From Gonatopus flavifemur (Eukaryota > Arthropoda > Insecta > Hymenoptera > Dryinidae): a stretch of DNA of 64,000 bases. This document shows, piece after piece, positions 23,930-34,934 of this stretch (position 1 is the first letter of the stretch; the number at the start of each line of letters is the position of its first letter). The translations under genes and the position numbers were made by a program. The stretch spans positions 28,520,001-28,584,000 of the forward strand of contig JAFFJZ010000003.1 of assembly GCA_018340375.1 (NCBI GenBank). Direction: 5' to 3'. The notes beneath the pieces are model-generated. The model saw nothing but the letters and a program-made list of their open reading frames with translations, searched no databases and was not told the origin of the DNA.

Positions 23930-26900
23930 TTCCTCGAACATTCATAAAACCTTCAACATCCCACAGATGTTTCTAAGGGTGCTGAATCCAAATCTGGAGT
24001 CAAGAAACGGATTTGAATGGAACATGGGTTCTGTAGGTTTTTGAGGGTGGTGAATCCAGATCTGGGACTGAATGTTTGAAAAAAATTGAATCTCCAGCGA
24101 ATCTTCGGTAAATCTTGAATTAACGTTCTGTGAACCTTCCTTGAAATTATTCTCAAGCGGAAATTGTAATGTTCATCAGACCTTCGTCGAATGTTGATGA
24201 ACCTTCATGTTCTCTTCGGGTGGATATTCGGCTTTGCCCTTGATTTTGATGGTTAGCCGGGCTTAGCCTATCACTTTCTGCGCTTCGGATTGACGTAATG
24301 AATCCGTTTTTCATTAGAAGTGACAATGTGATGCAAAAACTCCTCTCTTCTTTTCCGTTGGAGCAGCAGCAGTTCATCCGTCAAAAAACGCCTCTTAATA
24401 GGTTCGTTCTACGTGTCCTGCGTTATTCCAATTTGTAACAAACCAATCAATTCGTTCCTATAACTGGAAATAGCGAGCAAGTTGGAATAGTTTGGGGTGC
24501 CACTAAATGAACTTAGCTGATGTGCCTTGTTTTCAATTCATATCGGATTCAATGTCTTTTTTTCTGTACTATGGTTTGTCTAGACACTTTACATTGATGA
24601 GTTGAAGGATAATAAACATTGTGAAATTTTCAGAAACTTTTCATACTTGAATACCTTATACCTTGAAATATATGCATTTCAAATTGCAAGTGGAATCTCG
24701 AACTGCCTGTATGTTTTTACCAGCCTAATTCGCGTGATTAAACGCATTCGATTACCTCTTCTAAAACTCTCCCAAAAGAACAGAAACATTCGACAAACAT
24801 TTGTTACACCTAAAATGAAGCTATATGGACATTTAAAAGCTGATTGAACGGTTGCTTAATGCAAATTTATTTAGAATTAACCTTGAATTGAATTCTTTGA
24901 CTCGAGTTCTCTTGGGGTTTAAGGAGGGAGATACAATTAGGGCATGCAAAAATCGGTGTTCTGGTGTCGAAAAAGATAGTAAATTAGTTGACTAACCTGG
25001 TGCAAAAGACCCCTTGAATCCTATTAGAAGGGAAAAAAGTAATAGGAAATGAGGTGTGCTTTTATCATTCCCTCCTCATTCCCTAATAATATTTTTAGAA
25101 TCCAAAATAATTGAAAGACAATAGGAAAACATGCGGAAGATCATTGAATCCCATTATTCTCTTTATCACTCAATCTGGAGAATCAAAATGATCGATAAAC
25201 AGATTCAAAGAAAAATGCACCCAAGTCTCATTACGTTTACATTCAAATAACTTTTTTATTAATATGTTTCCAAGAGTGTTGTACTTTGAATCAATTCAAT
25301 GGCTATTTGAAAACGATTTTCAAATATCTCGTGTCCCCTTACGGAATAAAGGTTTACTTTTGCAGTTCGATACTGCAATAAAAACCTATCATTTAGAATT
25401 AATGAATCAGTGGCTACTTGAATTGCTTTATTATCCTGAGAACCATCATTCTCTAACGTATTTATTGTTAATCGATGCGAGAAGGTGTCAGACCCCTCAT
25501 AATTGACATTTCCCCAATACAAAAATGTGACTCTGACAATGGCACCATCATGTGAAATGACTTTCTACAAATAAATTCTACCAAATCTTGCAATATTATG
25601 TTCTCCGAAAATGACCTAACGTTGAGGATTCGGTTTGATATATAAGCGAGATCAAAATCACTGTGAAACCGTCGCACACTTTATCAGGTCTTCATGAAAT
25701 GCCAGGTCAACCTGACCATGACTTATCTCCGTCTTCAACTTCGTAACCTTCCTCAGATCTTATCCCGCAGATGGAAGTGAATTCGGTGCTACGTTTGTGA
25801 AGTGATAGATCGTATTACGTTTCAGCTAGTACGAAAACAGACATTCATTCTTCTAATAGCGTATGTGCATAAGATATGTTGCGTACATATACACAAGAAC
25901 CATTTGATTCATGTCCTCGACTCTTAAGTACTCTCAAGTATGCAAAACTACATCCTGAAGTCATTAAGTTATGGTCTTGACACGCCAAAAGCATTTAATT
26001 GTGCAATTAGTCAAAAGAATCTGTGTCCTCTCCGATGCTCTCCGACAAAGGATTCCTTTCTCGGGAGGAAACCGTACTTTTCCATCCATTGTACATGCCT
26101 GAATTATTTACAAACGTAGAACTTTGAAGCGAAAGCCTGCATTTGAGAGCGAAAGCATAATATACCGTGTCTCTCTCCGACCCTCGATATTCGAATCAAG
26201 GATAATTATACAGGCGACTTTTATGATTTCATTTTTATTATTCCATACGGACTTAATTGAGAGTAAAAAAGTGAGTGTATCATTCACGTTGCGAACATCG
26301 CATTGATTATTTCACAGATAATAATGCCATATGTTACAGGAGGTTGTATATTTTTCTAATTTTAATAAGATTATACAGTTCTTGAGATTCTTTCTACATT
26401 CGAATGTGGAAATGTTCATCTACCGCACGCAATGGTTTTGTTTTCAAACTCTACATGAGATAAAATGAAGCTGTGGAATATTTTTAAATGAGGAAGGAAT
26501 GTTGTCGAGCGTGTTGGAAATTTTCTTGAATACGCAGTCTTTATCCAGGCCACAAAACTCAGGAGAATAAACGTATTTATACATTCAGTATCGTGTTATT
26601 GAAATCATTGGAATAGATGACAAATGGAGAATCAGATCCTAATTGATTCTTCTTTTTCGTAATTGCAGGAGTTTTATATTTTTTTTCTTGAATTTTTCTG
26701 TGTTTCGAATAAAATAGATCCAAGAAAATTCATTGAGAAAAAAATTTCCTTTATATTCTAGATATTACAACGAATATAAAATAGAATATAGCTTGGTGCG
26801 AGGCTGACTGCCAAGTCTTGCTTGGCAATCTTTGTGGAGTCAATATTGATAGACACATAACAAAATGCTGTATCAATATTGTGGTAGTTGGTCAAGTGGT

Positions 26901-27825
26901 TTTGTCAAGCTGTCCCTCATCCTTCACCCAACATAGACTGTATAATGCAGATCAGAGTTACGTTAAGCATTGGCGATGGCCAGGGTCAATCTAGGTTGTG
27001 ACCGTCAATCTTTCGCTAATATTGCTTTCATATTGAAGATGAGAAATTACGGAAGCTGAAATGCTGTTCTAATCCCACAGTCGCGTTATTTTATGTCACT
27101 GTGGAATCTACCACTAACGGTAAAATCTTCAAAACAAGACCCTAAACGCAACTAAAGAAAACACGAATACACGAATGTGATAATTCCACGATTACGACAT
27201 CCAACTTTCAATGTTACTCGATAATTTGAGATTATGAATAAAATTCAGTACCTCGGAGTTCACCTCGAGATATTTGTATCCACGATCGAGAGCAAAGATT
27301 TGCAGTGATATCCCAACAAGTGTCGTATCTTTCTCACGTTATGGAAAATCTGAATATGGAAATGCCAAGTGTTGGAATCGTAAATCAATTGCGCATCGAT
27401 TCCCACCGTGAGATTCCAGTTTTGTCCGAGTTTTCGAAAATATATCAGAATCTTGGAGAGAACCAAAAATCGCGATAGCAAAAGTTGATATCAGTACGAA
27501 CCATATGCTGAATTTATAACTCCAGTTCTCAGAATGGTGATATATATTCATATACATTTACATACGTATACACACTCTGCTCTGAGGAACTTACAAGTTT
27601 ACTATCGTTCTTTCAAAAATAGAGAAATCTTCGATAAAGTTCTTCTACGTACCTACGTGCGAAGTTGTCAAAATGAAAAATGAAGAAAGTAATTCGACAT
27701 GAAAGTATAGACGAATGCGGATTTTGAAATAATTCATTTCACCGATTTGATATTTATCAACACCTTCTTTCATGTCCGCGTAATATCGAAGTGAATCGTC
27801 ACAATGTCTAGATAGTTGAAAATTA
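23930..27825. other. No gene recognised; one GC-richer patch
   Basis: Mostly AT-rich DNA with chance frames. A loose duplication (GGGTG-TGAATCCA-ATCTGG) occurs at about 23978 and 24045. At 26790-27040 there is a GC-richer patch with self-complementary pieces (GCCAAG...CTTGGC, TCAATATTGAT) that may be a dispersed repeat, not otherwise identified. Confidence 0.35.
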
Positions 27826-28324
27826 TTGAGGGGTTATACGCAGTTGTGAGCTCGAAAAAAAGCGTTTTTTCAAGAATTGTTTTTGGAAAGGCATTTCATT
27901 ATAATTACTTCAAAATTTATATGCATATAGTAGTCACATTAGATTATATGGAGACATTTTTTATTGGTGAAAAAAATTATTTTGAAGGTCAGAGAAGACG
28001 ATCTTCGGAACCTCCTCGAAAAAAAGTGCTTTTGTGGTGTACATTGTATCTCATGAACGGATCATCTCAAATCAAAAAACAAAAAAGATTCTGTTATTTC
28101 ATGGAATTCTTTAGTAATTAATCGAAGGAATGAGCAAAATATGGATTTTTAACAAAATGGCGGCGCTTGAAAAAGGTTTTTGATTTTTTAGGGGAATTTT
28201 GGCTTTAAATTGTTTATAAAATGGAAAATATTTATTGGATTCGCAAGTCCTTCGATTAATTACTGACAGATATATTCAAAAAGATTGTGTTGAAATTTGA
28301 GACCGATCGGTTGAGCGGTTGAAC

Positions 28325-29097
28325 TTACATGGCATCATCTATTCCAGGACCATATAATAAGCCTTCCATTCCTTCGGCAGCCTCTAACAACTCGATTTGG
28401 TGTTGTCTACGAGTCATCCTTCCCTCTCGAGTCGCTTGCTGAGCTCTGCGGTCTGATATCTTGACCCGCTCTGCATCCATTTTTTGGGCATATAAATGGG
28501 CATTGAGTCCCAATGACAGCCCGATTAAGTTCGTGAAATACAGAAGTGATGCTGTGCCTTCATTAAATATCCCAGATGCAATGTTCGCAGCCAAATCTAC
28601 AATTTTCGACCCGCATGGTATGATCTTCGGCGTGATTTTCCAAATTATCTGATTATAACTCTCATTATTATTTTGTGTGAAGCCACCGACACACATTTCC
28701 AACAATTTGTCGCTGCTCAAATCCTCGTAAATTGGGCGAACAGCTTTAGCAACATCCTCCGGTAATGGCTCACATTCGTGTTTAAAATCTGAAAGTGTGC
28801 ACTCAGAGAAAAATCTGGTTCTCATAACCAGGCGACGTGGTTGATTTTGTCTTTGACCATTCCGTCTGGTTGCCACAACCAGATTTCCGTGATTTTGTTT
28901 TGTTTTCCTGGTTATCATAAGCAGATTTCAGGTCACCACAACCAAAAGTCCTTAACCATGCAAGGATGGTTCCTGTAACCATGTCGCTTTTTTCTCAGTG
29001 TGTTTGCAGCTGCTGCTCGCTGCCAGAACATTACAAATGCGCTCATAACTCTGAGAATATTTGTCGGATCGACTTGAAATTTCGTGTGTACAATCAT
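28325..29097 (-). pseudogene. C-terminal part of Kolobok/Mutator-like transposase
   Basis: The frame from 28799 down to the stop at 28325 encodes the C-terminal region of an arthropod transposon protein. Recognisable parts are LPEDVAKAVRPIYEDL, then a TQNNNES motif with following IIW and PK, and an end reading LLYGPGIDDAM; TQN-NES and a YGPGI-type tail are features I associate with the family called Mutator-like transposase. The MITE at 28800-29000 splits the frame: read straight through, its first 39 codons (from an ATG at 28918) are MITE-derived. Removing the MITE and one copy of the TG duplication joins MFWQRAAAANTL to SDFKHECEPL in frame, giving a 189-codon frame from the ATG at 29097. 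The N-terminal and catalytic core of a full transposase are missing, so even before the MITE arrived this was probably a non-autonomous derivative. Family assignment is from memory of the motif, not a search. Confidence 0.7.
28800..29000 (-). mobile_element. 201-bp MITE inside the Kolobok-like frame
   Basis: The left end is CACTCAGAGAAAAATCTGG and the right end in reverse is CACTGAGAAAAAAGCGACAT. The 2-bp flank is TG on both sides (28798-28799 and 29001-29002). Another copy of the same family and the same length lies in opposite orientation at 34642-34842. The MITE carries repeated self-complementary pieces (CTGGTT...AACCAG). Confidence 0.85.
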
Positions 29098-29880
29098 GAA
29101 TATGTGTACACTCAAAATATGAAATATAAATAAATCGATTTTTTGAAAATCACAACTGCGTATAACCCCTTATAATCAAACAAACATTTTTGAGATTTGA
29201 TTTCGAAACTTGGTCTGCCGAATGATTCGAAAAACTCGCAAGAGGAGAATATGAAGAATATGGAGAGTTGTATATCAGAGAAGTACTTTGAAACACGAAT
29301 CTTGTTCAAGGAATTTTAATGCGCACGTGGTATATTCATTTAAGAAGCACTCGAGGGAAATACTGGAGATGTACGAAATGTCAGTACCAAGTTATACCTG
29401 ACCCGTTGAGTATTATTTCGCGTGATTGTTTTTCTTCAGAATATGGAACGTAAAAGTTGCCGCCACGTTTACAGTGGGATATTAAAGTCTCCACGTTTAT
29501 GTACGAGAATTATACTTGAATATTCATTCCTCAGTCGAGAAACAACGAGGACTCGTTGTTCTGTCGTTCTCGCACAATCGCACGCTTCTGAATTCTGTTT
29601 GGTTCGCTATCTTATTACATCGGCTTAACTCAAGTGGCAGTATTTTAAAAAACCTTCATGAAATATTCATGTCCACGAATATAGGTCCATGGCGCAACAT
29701 GGTTGATGGAAAATCAAACAGAATGGAATTAGAAAAATCAAGGACGTGACTATTGATGTCCTCTAATTAAACTGATCAACATCCTTTGAGATCGCTGTGA
29801 AAAATATTGTACTCCTCATATTATATTGTGAAAAAATCTGACTGCAATAGAGTCGGAAGTAAAATAAACTATTATTATTA

Positions 29881-31158
29881 GGTGTACAAATAAGTTTCCG
29901 CGGTTTGTCAAAAGATGGCCCCACCAGAAGGTTATGGAGAAATTGTCAGATGTAAAACGTAATATCCCAAGTTTAGTCATCTGGCAACACCATAACCTTA
30001 AAGTACTAGTGATTCCGTATCAGCATCACGTAATTTTTTTCATGCAAAAATGTCAAGTTTTATTCCGAATAAGCATCATTTGCGGGAACTTTTGATTTAC
30101 TTCTTTAATGTGAAAAAATCTGCAGCTGAGGCGCATCGATTGCTTCTAGAAGCATATGGTGAAGCTGCTTTAAGTGAGAGAAGTTGTCAGAAATGGTTGC
30201 AAAAGTTTAAGAACGGTGAGTTTGACGTTAAAGACAAAGAACGCAGTGAAAGGCCGAAAGTGTACGAAGACATGGAATTAGAAGTACTATTGGAGGAAGA
30301 TTCGTCTCAAACGCAAAAAGAACTTGCACTTACTCTACAAGTGACTCAACAAGCAATTTCACATCGTTTAAAATCGTTAGGAATGATTCAAAAACAAGGA
30401 AATTGGGTTCCATATGAACTAAAGCCGAGAGACGTTGAACGCCGATTATGCATGAGTGAAATGCTGCTTGCCAGGAATAAAAAAAAGTTTTTTGCATCGT
30501 ATAGTCACTGGTGACGAAAAATGGATTCACTACGATAATCCAAAGAAGAGAAAGTCATGGGTTAAGCCCGGCGAACCATCAACATCGACAGCTAAGCCGA
30601 ATATTCATGGAAAAAAACTCATGCTGTGTATTTGGTGGGATCAGCTTGGTGTCGTGTATTATGAATTGCTGAAACCAAGCGAAACCATTACTGGAGCTCT
30701 CTACCGAACACAATTGATGAGATTGAGTCGGGCACTTAAGGAAAAACGCGCCCATTACTACTCCAGACACGACAAAATTATTCTTTTACACGATAATGCT
30801 CGTCCACATGTTGCGGCGCCGGTAAAAACATACTTGGAAACACTCAACTGGGAAGTTTTACCCCACCCGCCGTATTCACCAGACTTAGCCCCTTCTGATT
30901 ATCACCTGTTCCGGTCGATGGCACATGGTCTGTCTGAGCAGCGCTTCACATCATATGAAGACACCAAAAATTGGGTAGATTTGTGGATAGCGTCAAAAGA
31001 TGAAGAGTTTTTTCGACGGGGTATCCGAATGTTGCCAGAAAGATGGGGAAAAGTAGTGGCAAATGATGGAAAATACTTTGAATAAAACGTAATGTACTTT
31101 TCCTTTACAATAAATTCCTAATTTTTTATAAAAAACCGCGGAAACTTATTTGTACACC
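29881..31158 (+). mobile_element. mariner transposon, Mos1/mauritiana type, 1278 bp
   Basis: Inverted ends match perfectly for 26 bp or more: the left end begins GGTGTACAAATAAGTTTCCG and the right end is its reverse complement ending at 31158. The TA target duplication is at 29879-29880 and 31159-31160. Length, ends and a single central transposase frame are all typical of mariner. The ends are undamaged, so this copy could still be mobilised if transposase were supplied, or was inserted recently. Confidence 0.95.
30050..31085 (+). pseudogene. mariner transposase, one-base frameshift
   Basis: This encodes the enzyme that cuts and re-inserts mariner ends. The first frame (30050 to about 30486) gives the N-terminal DNA-binding half with two helix-turn-helix regions, starting MSSFIPNKHH and containing the WVPYEL linker motif near residue 119. 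The second frame (from about 30479 to the stop at 31083-31085) gives the DD34D catalytic half: TGDEKW, HDNARPH and YSPDLAPSDYHLF, ending WGKVVANDGKYFE. Numbered after discounting one extra A, the acidic triad is D155, D248 and D283, with the diagnostic 34-residue spacing. The frames are out of register by one base at a run of eight A residues (30479-30486); one A fewer would give a 344-residue protein, against 345 in Mos1. No other stop or damage is visible. A sequencing or assembly slip in the A-run is a real alternative to a true mutation. Possible polyadenylation signals AATAAA lie at 31080 and 31109. Confidence 0.93.
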
Positions 31159-31171
31159 TAATATAATTTCA

Positions 31172-31521
31172 CACGGAGAAAAATGAATTCGCTGTGGCAG
31201 CGAAATCTACTTTTGCTGGGTTCCTTTTGCCAGAGCAGCAAATTTTTTGCTGTTCCAGCAATCTTGTTAGCTGCGACAGCGAATTTTTAGATGTGGCAGC
31301 AAAAAATGTTTGCTATCCCAGTAAAATTTGTTTGCTATTCTGTATATAATACTGAAAATTTGCTGGCGGAGCAAACATTTTTTGCTGCCACAGCTAAAAA
31401 GTTGCTGTCGTAGCTAACACGATTGCTGTTATAGCAAATTTTTAGCTAGGTCAGCAAAAAATTTTGCTATTCTATATATAATACCTCGATTTGCTACGTC
31501 AGCAAATTTTTTCTTCCCGTG
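31172..31521. mobile_element. MITE built of TTTGCTG/CAGCAAA inverted units
   Basis: The left end CACGGAGAAAAATGAATTCG and the right end in reverse CACGGGAAGAAAAAATTTGC are flanked by CA on both sides (31170-31171 and 31522-31523). The interior is a degenerate series of short inverted motifs (TTTGCTG, CAGCAAA, AGCTAAA), with a block TTGCTATTCT-TATATAATAC present twice (about 31332 and 31464). 350 bp, non-coding, 11 bp downstream of the mariner right TA. Confidence 0.75.
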
Positions 31522-32270
31522 CATTGACCTGGAACTGATACTGGCAGGATTGTGGAGCATCTAGAGGGAAAGTTGACCATATGATGTTTTAGCTCCATTT
31601 AAGTCAATGATGCGAACATCCTCCACATGATTTTTTTGCAAGTTTTGTTTGTTCGTCACAAGTTTTCCTTCTCCGGTCATGAAATCCTGATCATCTTTCT
31701 CTAAATTAGAATCAGCGGAAAGTGACTGAGAAACACTGAAATTTCAGTTACAAGATCGTCGATTTTGTTCAAATTGGAATATACTGTGAAACTTGCGAAT
31801 TTAGGATACCCGTATTCTTTCACAGTTGAGAGAATCCGATTCAATATGCGAATTCAAAAAACATTCAGAAATATCTCGTAGGCATTCTGTACCGATCGTA
31901 AATTATAGTGGTAATAAAATGCGTTTTCTTTTCGTTCATATTCTTTCAGCCCCATCCGCTCTTTGTAAAGGAATAAGTCTAAAACTCACATATGATCACT
32001 ATCACTACCCAAGCGTGTATTGCCTATAATGACAATGGGCCCCAGGCTGGGTTCATCCTCTTCAACCCAGTATTGGGGAATGACGATGGCACCCATGTTG
32101 GCGCAATATTGGCCCTGTTGTGCTCTTCTATACAATCATGATTGGTAGAAAATGGAAAGAATGGATCTTAGTGCGGACACATTTAAACTTGGCCCCAATT
32201 TGGACCAGCGTTAGGCCAAGATTGGGGTGAATTTATATCCCGAGCATGTGTGTACAATCCTCAGCGTGTA

Positions 32271-32522
32271 CACTGAAAAAAAAATGTATTCCAGTCAAAT
32301 AAATATTTATTTGTCCTGTACCAAAGAAATATTTATTAGAATTAACAAAATATTCTTTGGAACCAAAATAATTTATTGGAATCAAATAAACGATTAAAAC
32401 CATCTATTTAATTCAAATAAATTATTCTGGTTCCAAAGAATATTTTGTTAATTCTAATGAATATTTCTTTGGTACACGACAAATAAATATTTATTTGACT
32501 GGAATAAATTTTTTTTTCAGTG
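32271..32522. mobile_element. Near-perfect palindromic MITE, 252 bp
   Basis: The left end is CACTGAAAAAAAAATGTATT and the right end its mirror, with TA on both sides (32269-32270 and 32523-32524). The arms pair for over 110 bp (CCAGTCAAATAAATATTTAT, GTACCAAAGAAATATTTATT and so on). Non-coding. A second copy, with its short asymmetric centre in the opposite orientation, is at 32689-32939. Confidence 0.92.
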
Positions 32523-32688
32523 TATGAATTTTGGTCCCACTTTGATCCAGTCTTGGGCCCATATAAGCACGATAGGGCTCAACGCCAGGCCCAAGTCTGG
32601 GCGGTAGTGAAGCTGAAATTCACGCCCGCTGGGGTAGAATTCAAAGCAATTTTAAATAAATAACGGAAGGAGCAGTATTAATTGCCTA

Positions 32689-32939
32689 CACTGAAAAAAA
32701 ATGTATTCCAGTCAACTAAATATCTATTTGTCCTGTACCAAAGAAATATTTATTAGAATTAACAAAATATTCTGTGGAACCAAAATAATTTATTTGAATT
32801 AAATAGATTGTTTTAATCGTTTATTTGATTCCAATAAATTATTTTGGTTCCAACGAATACTTTGTTAATTCTAATAAATATTCCTTCGGTACAGGACAAA
32901 TAAATATTTATTTGACTGGAATAAATTTTTTTTTCAGTG
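32689..32939. mobile_element. Second copy of the palindromic MITE, 251 bp
   Basis: Same family as 32271-32522, with the same CACTGAAAAAAAA ends and TA flanks (32687-32688 and 32940-32941). Its centre (TAAATAGATTGTTTTAATCG) is the reverse complement of the first copy's centre, so the two copies lie in opposite orientation 166 bp apart. Confidence 0.92.
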
Positions 32940-33131
32940 TATTCTGGGTTCATGCTGGGCCCATGTTGTTACCAATCTCCCAAATTCCAGGTATGTTCTG
33001 TATGGACTCTTGAAATTGATGAGCTCCCCAATTCCATTCAATCGTTTTGAATGGAACATTTTTCACAAAAGTATGAACATCATTAAGATACAGGAGAGTT
33101 TCTCCAATTCACGTCCAACTGACAATCAAAT

Positions 33132-33240
33132 CCCTTACAGCACCACAGTCGCAGAAGAATTCTTGAAGAATTCATGAAGAACAGAATCAGTTCAATAAGA
33201 ATTCTGTATAAATTATCCTGGGACTGTGGTGCTGTGTGGG
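33132..33240. mobile_element. Mini TIR element, CCC(A/T)(C/T)ACAGCACC ends, 109 bp
   Basis: The left end CCCTTACAGCACCACAGTC and the right end in reverse CCCACACAGCACCACAGTC pair closely. The end sequence matches that of the large element at 18506-21430. Around the centre is AAGAATTCTTGAAGAATTC. The target duplication is not clear. Confidence 0.65.
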
Positions 33241-33376
33241 ATATCATCTTCATTCGAAGATGAAGGGATAGAATATTATTCGTATGAGAAAACAAATCCA
33301 ACGCTTTATGAATGATCAAGTATGACCGAGGACAGGGCTGCGCAAGTATTCGAGATACAATTATGCGAAAAAGGTA

Positions 33377-34055
33377 CACTGAGAAAAAAAAAATTGCTTC
33401 CATAACAATACTATTCACCTATTATACATGGAAAAAATTTCAGGACTGAATCAATACAACTGTTTCTACTGAAAGAGTTCAAATGTAATTTGAACAGTAA
33501 TAGTGCAACTTTTTCACTTGACTTGGTGAAAAAATTGAATTGTGAAAGTTCAAAACAACATCGAACTCTTATTATCACACGATGCGGGCCAGTAAATCCA
33601 ATGGTTTGGCGTGAGAGAGTGCGACGCTGCGTGGAACTGCGAGAGCTCAACCGATGGGACTCTCAGTCAGACTATAGTCCGAGATTTCGGACTCTGAGAG
33701 TCCGATCGGTTGAGCTCTCGTAGTTCGACACAGTGCCGCACTCTCTCACGCGAAACTATTAGATTTAATAGCGTGGATTGTGTGACTATGAGTTCAATGT
33801 TGTTTTGAACTCTGAAGATTCGAATTTTGAACTTTCATAACCAGGGGTAATTGAACTGTTAGAGTTATATGAATTTCGAATTTTCACAGTCCTGAAAACT
33901 TTTCCCGTGTAGCCATCTGAAGTAGAGATGTCGGTATTCCTACCACAAACTGATGCAGAATAATATGAAACAATCTAGATCTACGTACCGTAACTGCAAC
34001 TATCTGTAATAACCATACTTCAGATCGTTACCATAACCACACATTTTTCTCGGTG
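33377..34055. mobile_element. Outer MITE, CACTGAGAAAAA ends
   Basis: The left end is CACTGAGAAAAAAAAAATTG and the right end in reverse is CACCGAGAAAAATGTGTGG, with TA on both sides (33375-33376 and 34056-34057). It is interrupted by the MITE at 33427-33909; without that insertion it would be about 194 bp. Confidence 0.6.
33427..33909. mobile_element. Foldback MITE with 483-bp palindrome
   Basis: The left end CATGGAAAAAATTTCAGGAC and the right end in reverse CACGGGAAAAGTTTTCAGGA pair, with TA on both sides (33425-33426 and 33910-33911). The two halves pair again near the centre (GAGAGCTCAACCGAT against ATCGGTTGAGCTCTC; GCGTGAGAGAGTGCG against its complement). Non-coding; frames here are artefacts of the palindrome. 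Confidence 0.85.
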
Positions 34056-34300
34056 TATTGCATGGAGATATAGAGGAGGTGAGTGGGCCGAAAGCGCGTA
34101 TCACTATGTAAAAAGAGAGAAGAATAGAGGAGTTATGTGACAACTTCGCTGATTGACTAGGCAGAGAACTTCTGTATAGCTCTCTCTTTTATTCGATGTC
34201 ACTTCTCCATTCACCGATTTCGTCTGCCTTCCCTCCTCTATTCTTATATCTCTGTTTGTGTATGGCAAATAAAATCAGTACTTCTTATTTTTTCAATGTA

Positions 34301-34490
34301 CACTGTAAAAAATTGGTGGTGTTAGAAACAGTTCACATCAAAAGGTGTTCTTTTCACACCGTAAATGTTTTATTCTAACACAGTTTGGTGTTATTTTGAC
34401 ACCAATTTTGGGGTGAACATATATAGAATCCGGGTGGTGCTGATTCTGTGTTAATTCTGGAACTGTTTTGACACCGCATTTCTTACAATA
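34301..34490. mobile_element. Short MITE with GGTGTTA/TGACACC units
   Basis: The left end is CACTGTAAAAAATTGGTGGT after a TA (34299-34300). The right end in reverse is TATTGTAAGAAATGCGGTGT. The interior contains inverted GGTGTT/AACACC and TGACACC pieces. The right edge is less certain than the left. Confidence 0.5.
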
Positions 34491-34930
34491 CATCTCCTTC
34501 AATATTTTGTATGTCAAGTGTATTTTTCAAAGAATTTTGTATTTGACAATCGAAAAATATAGTTTTTAAATATATTTCTCCAAGTATTTTGTATTTTGTA
34601 TTTAAAATGAATCTCTCTGAGTATACTCACTAATTCCCATACACTGAGGAAGAAGTGACAGGATCACAAAAACCATCCTCGCATGGTTGAGAACTTATGG
34701 TTGCGGTGACTTGAAATCTGGTTATGACGAGCAGAAAAGCAAGGCAAAATCACGTGAATCTGGTTGTGACAACTACATGGGGAAGTTAAAGCCAAAAATA
34801 ACTACGTCGCCTGGTTATGCGAACCAGATTTTTCTCTGAGTGTATATTTGAGGGATCACATACAAAAGATTTGAAAGGAAGCACTCCAAATATAAAATGC
34901 TGAAGGAAATATATATCTTTTAGATCTGAG
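34491..34930. mobile_element. Foldback flanks around the 34642 MITE
   Basis: Sequence left (CTCCTTCAATATTTTGTATG) and right (in reverse, TTCCTTCAGCATTTTATATT) of the MITE at 34642-34842 pair imperfectly, so the MITE may have landed inside another palindromic element. Outer borders are approximate. Confidence 0.4.
34642..34842 (+). mobile_element. 201-bp MITE, same family as 28800-29000
   Basis: The ends are CACTGAGGAAGAAG (left) and, in reverse, CACTCAGAGAAAAATCTGG (right), with TA on both sides (34640-34641 and 34843-34844). It has the same length and internal motifs (AACCAGGCGACGTAGTTA in reverse) as the copy at 28800-29000, which is in the opposite orientation. Confidence 0.85.
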
Positions 34931-34934
34931 ATAT

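Larger units (their letters stand above)
27830..29169 (-). mobile_element. Kolobok-like DNA transposon remnant, 1340 bp
   Basis: Perfect inverted ends: GGGGTTATACGCAGTTGTGA at 27830-27849 and its reverse complement at 29150-29169. The 4-bp flanks are TTGA (27826-27829) and TTAT (29170-29173), each one step from TTAA; a related copy ending at 46190 is followed by an exact TTAA. TTAA targets fit Kolobok (or piggyBac), and the coding remnant fits the 'Mutator-like' transposase family found in Kolobok-type elements. The element is an internal deletion derivative keeping only the C-terminal coding region, and is interrupted by a 201-bp MITE at 28800-29000. Confidence 0.7.
32030..33000. repeat. GGGCCC-rich dispersed repeat carrying two MITEs
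   Basis: GC-rich DNA full of GGGCCC, TTGGCCC and CTGGG motifs (for example TCTTGGGCCCATATAAGC near 32553, CATGCTGGGCCCATG near 32951). It is split by the palindromic MITEs at 32271-32522 and 32689-32939. Similar patches occur elsewhere in the window. I cannot assign a known class; no reading frame is conserved among the patches. Confidence 0.5.
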
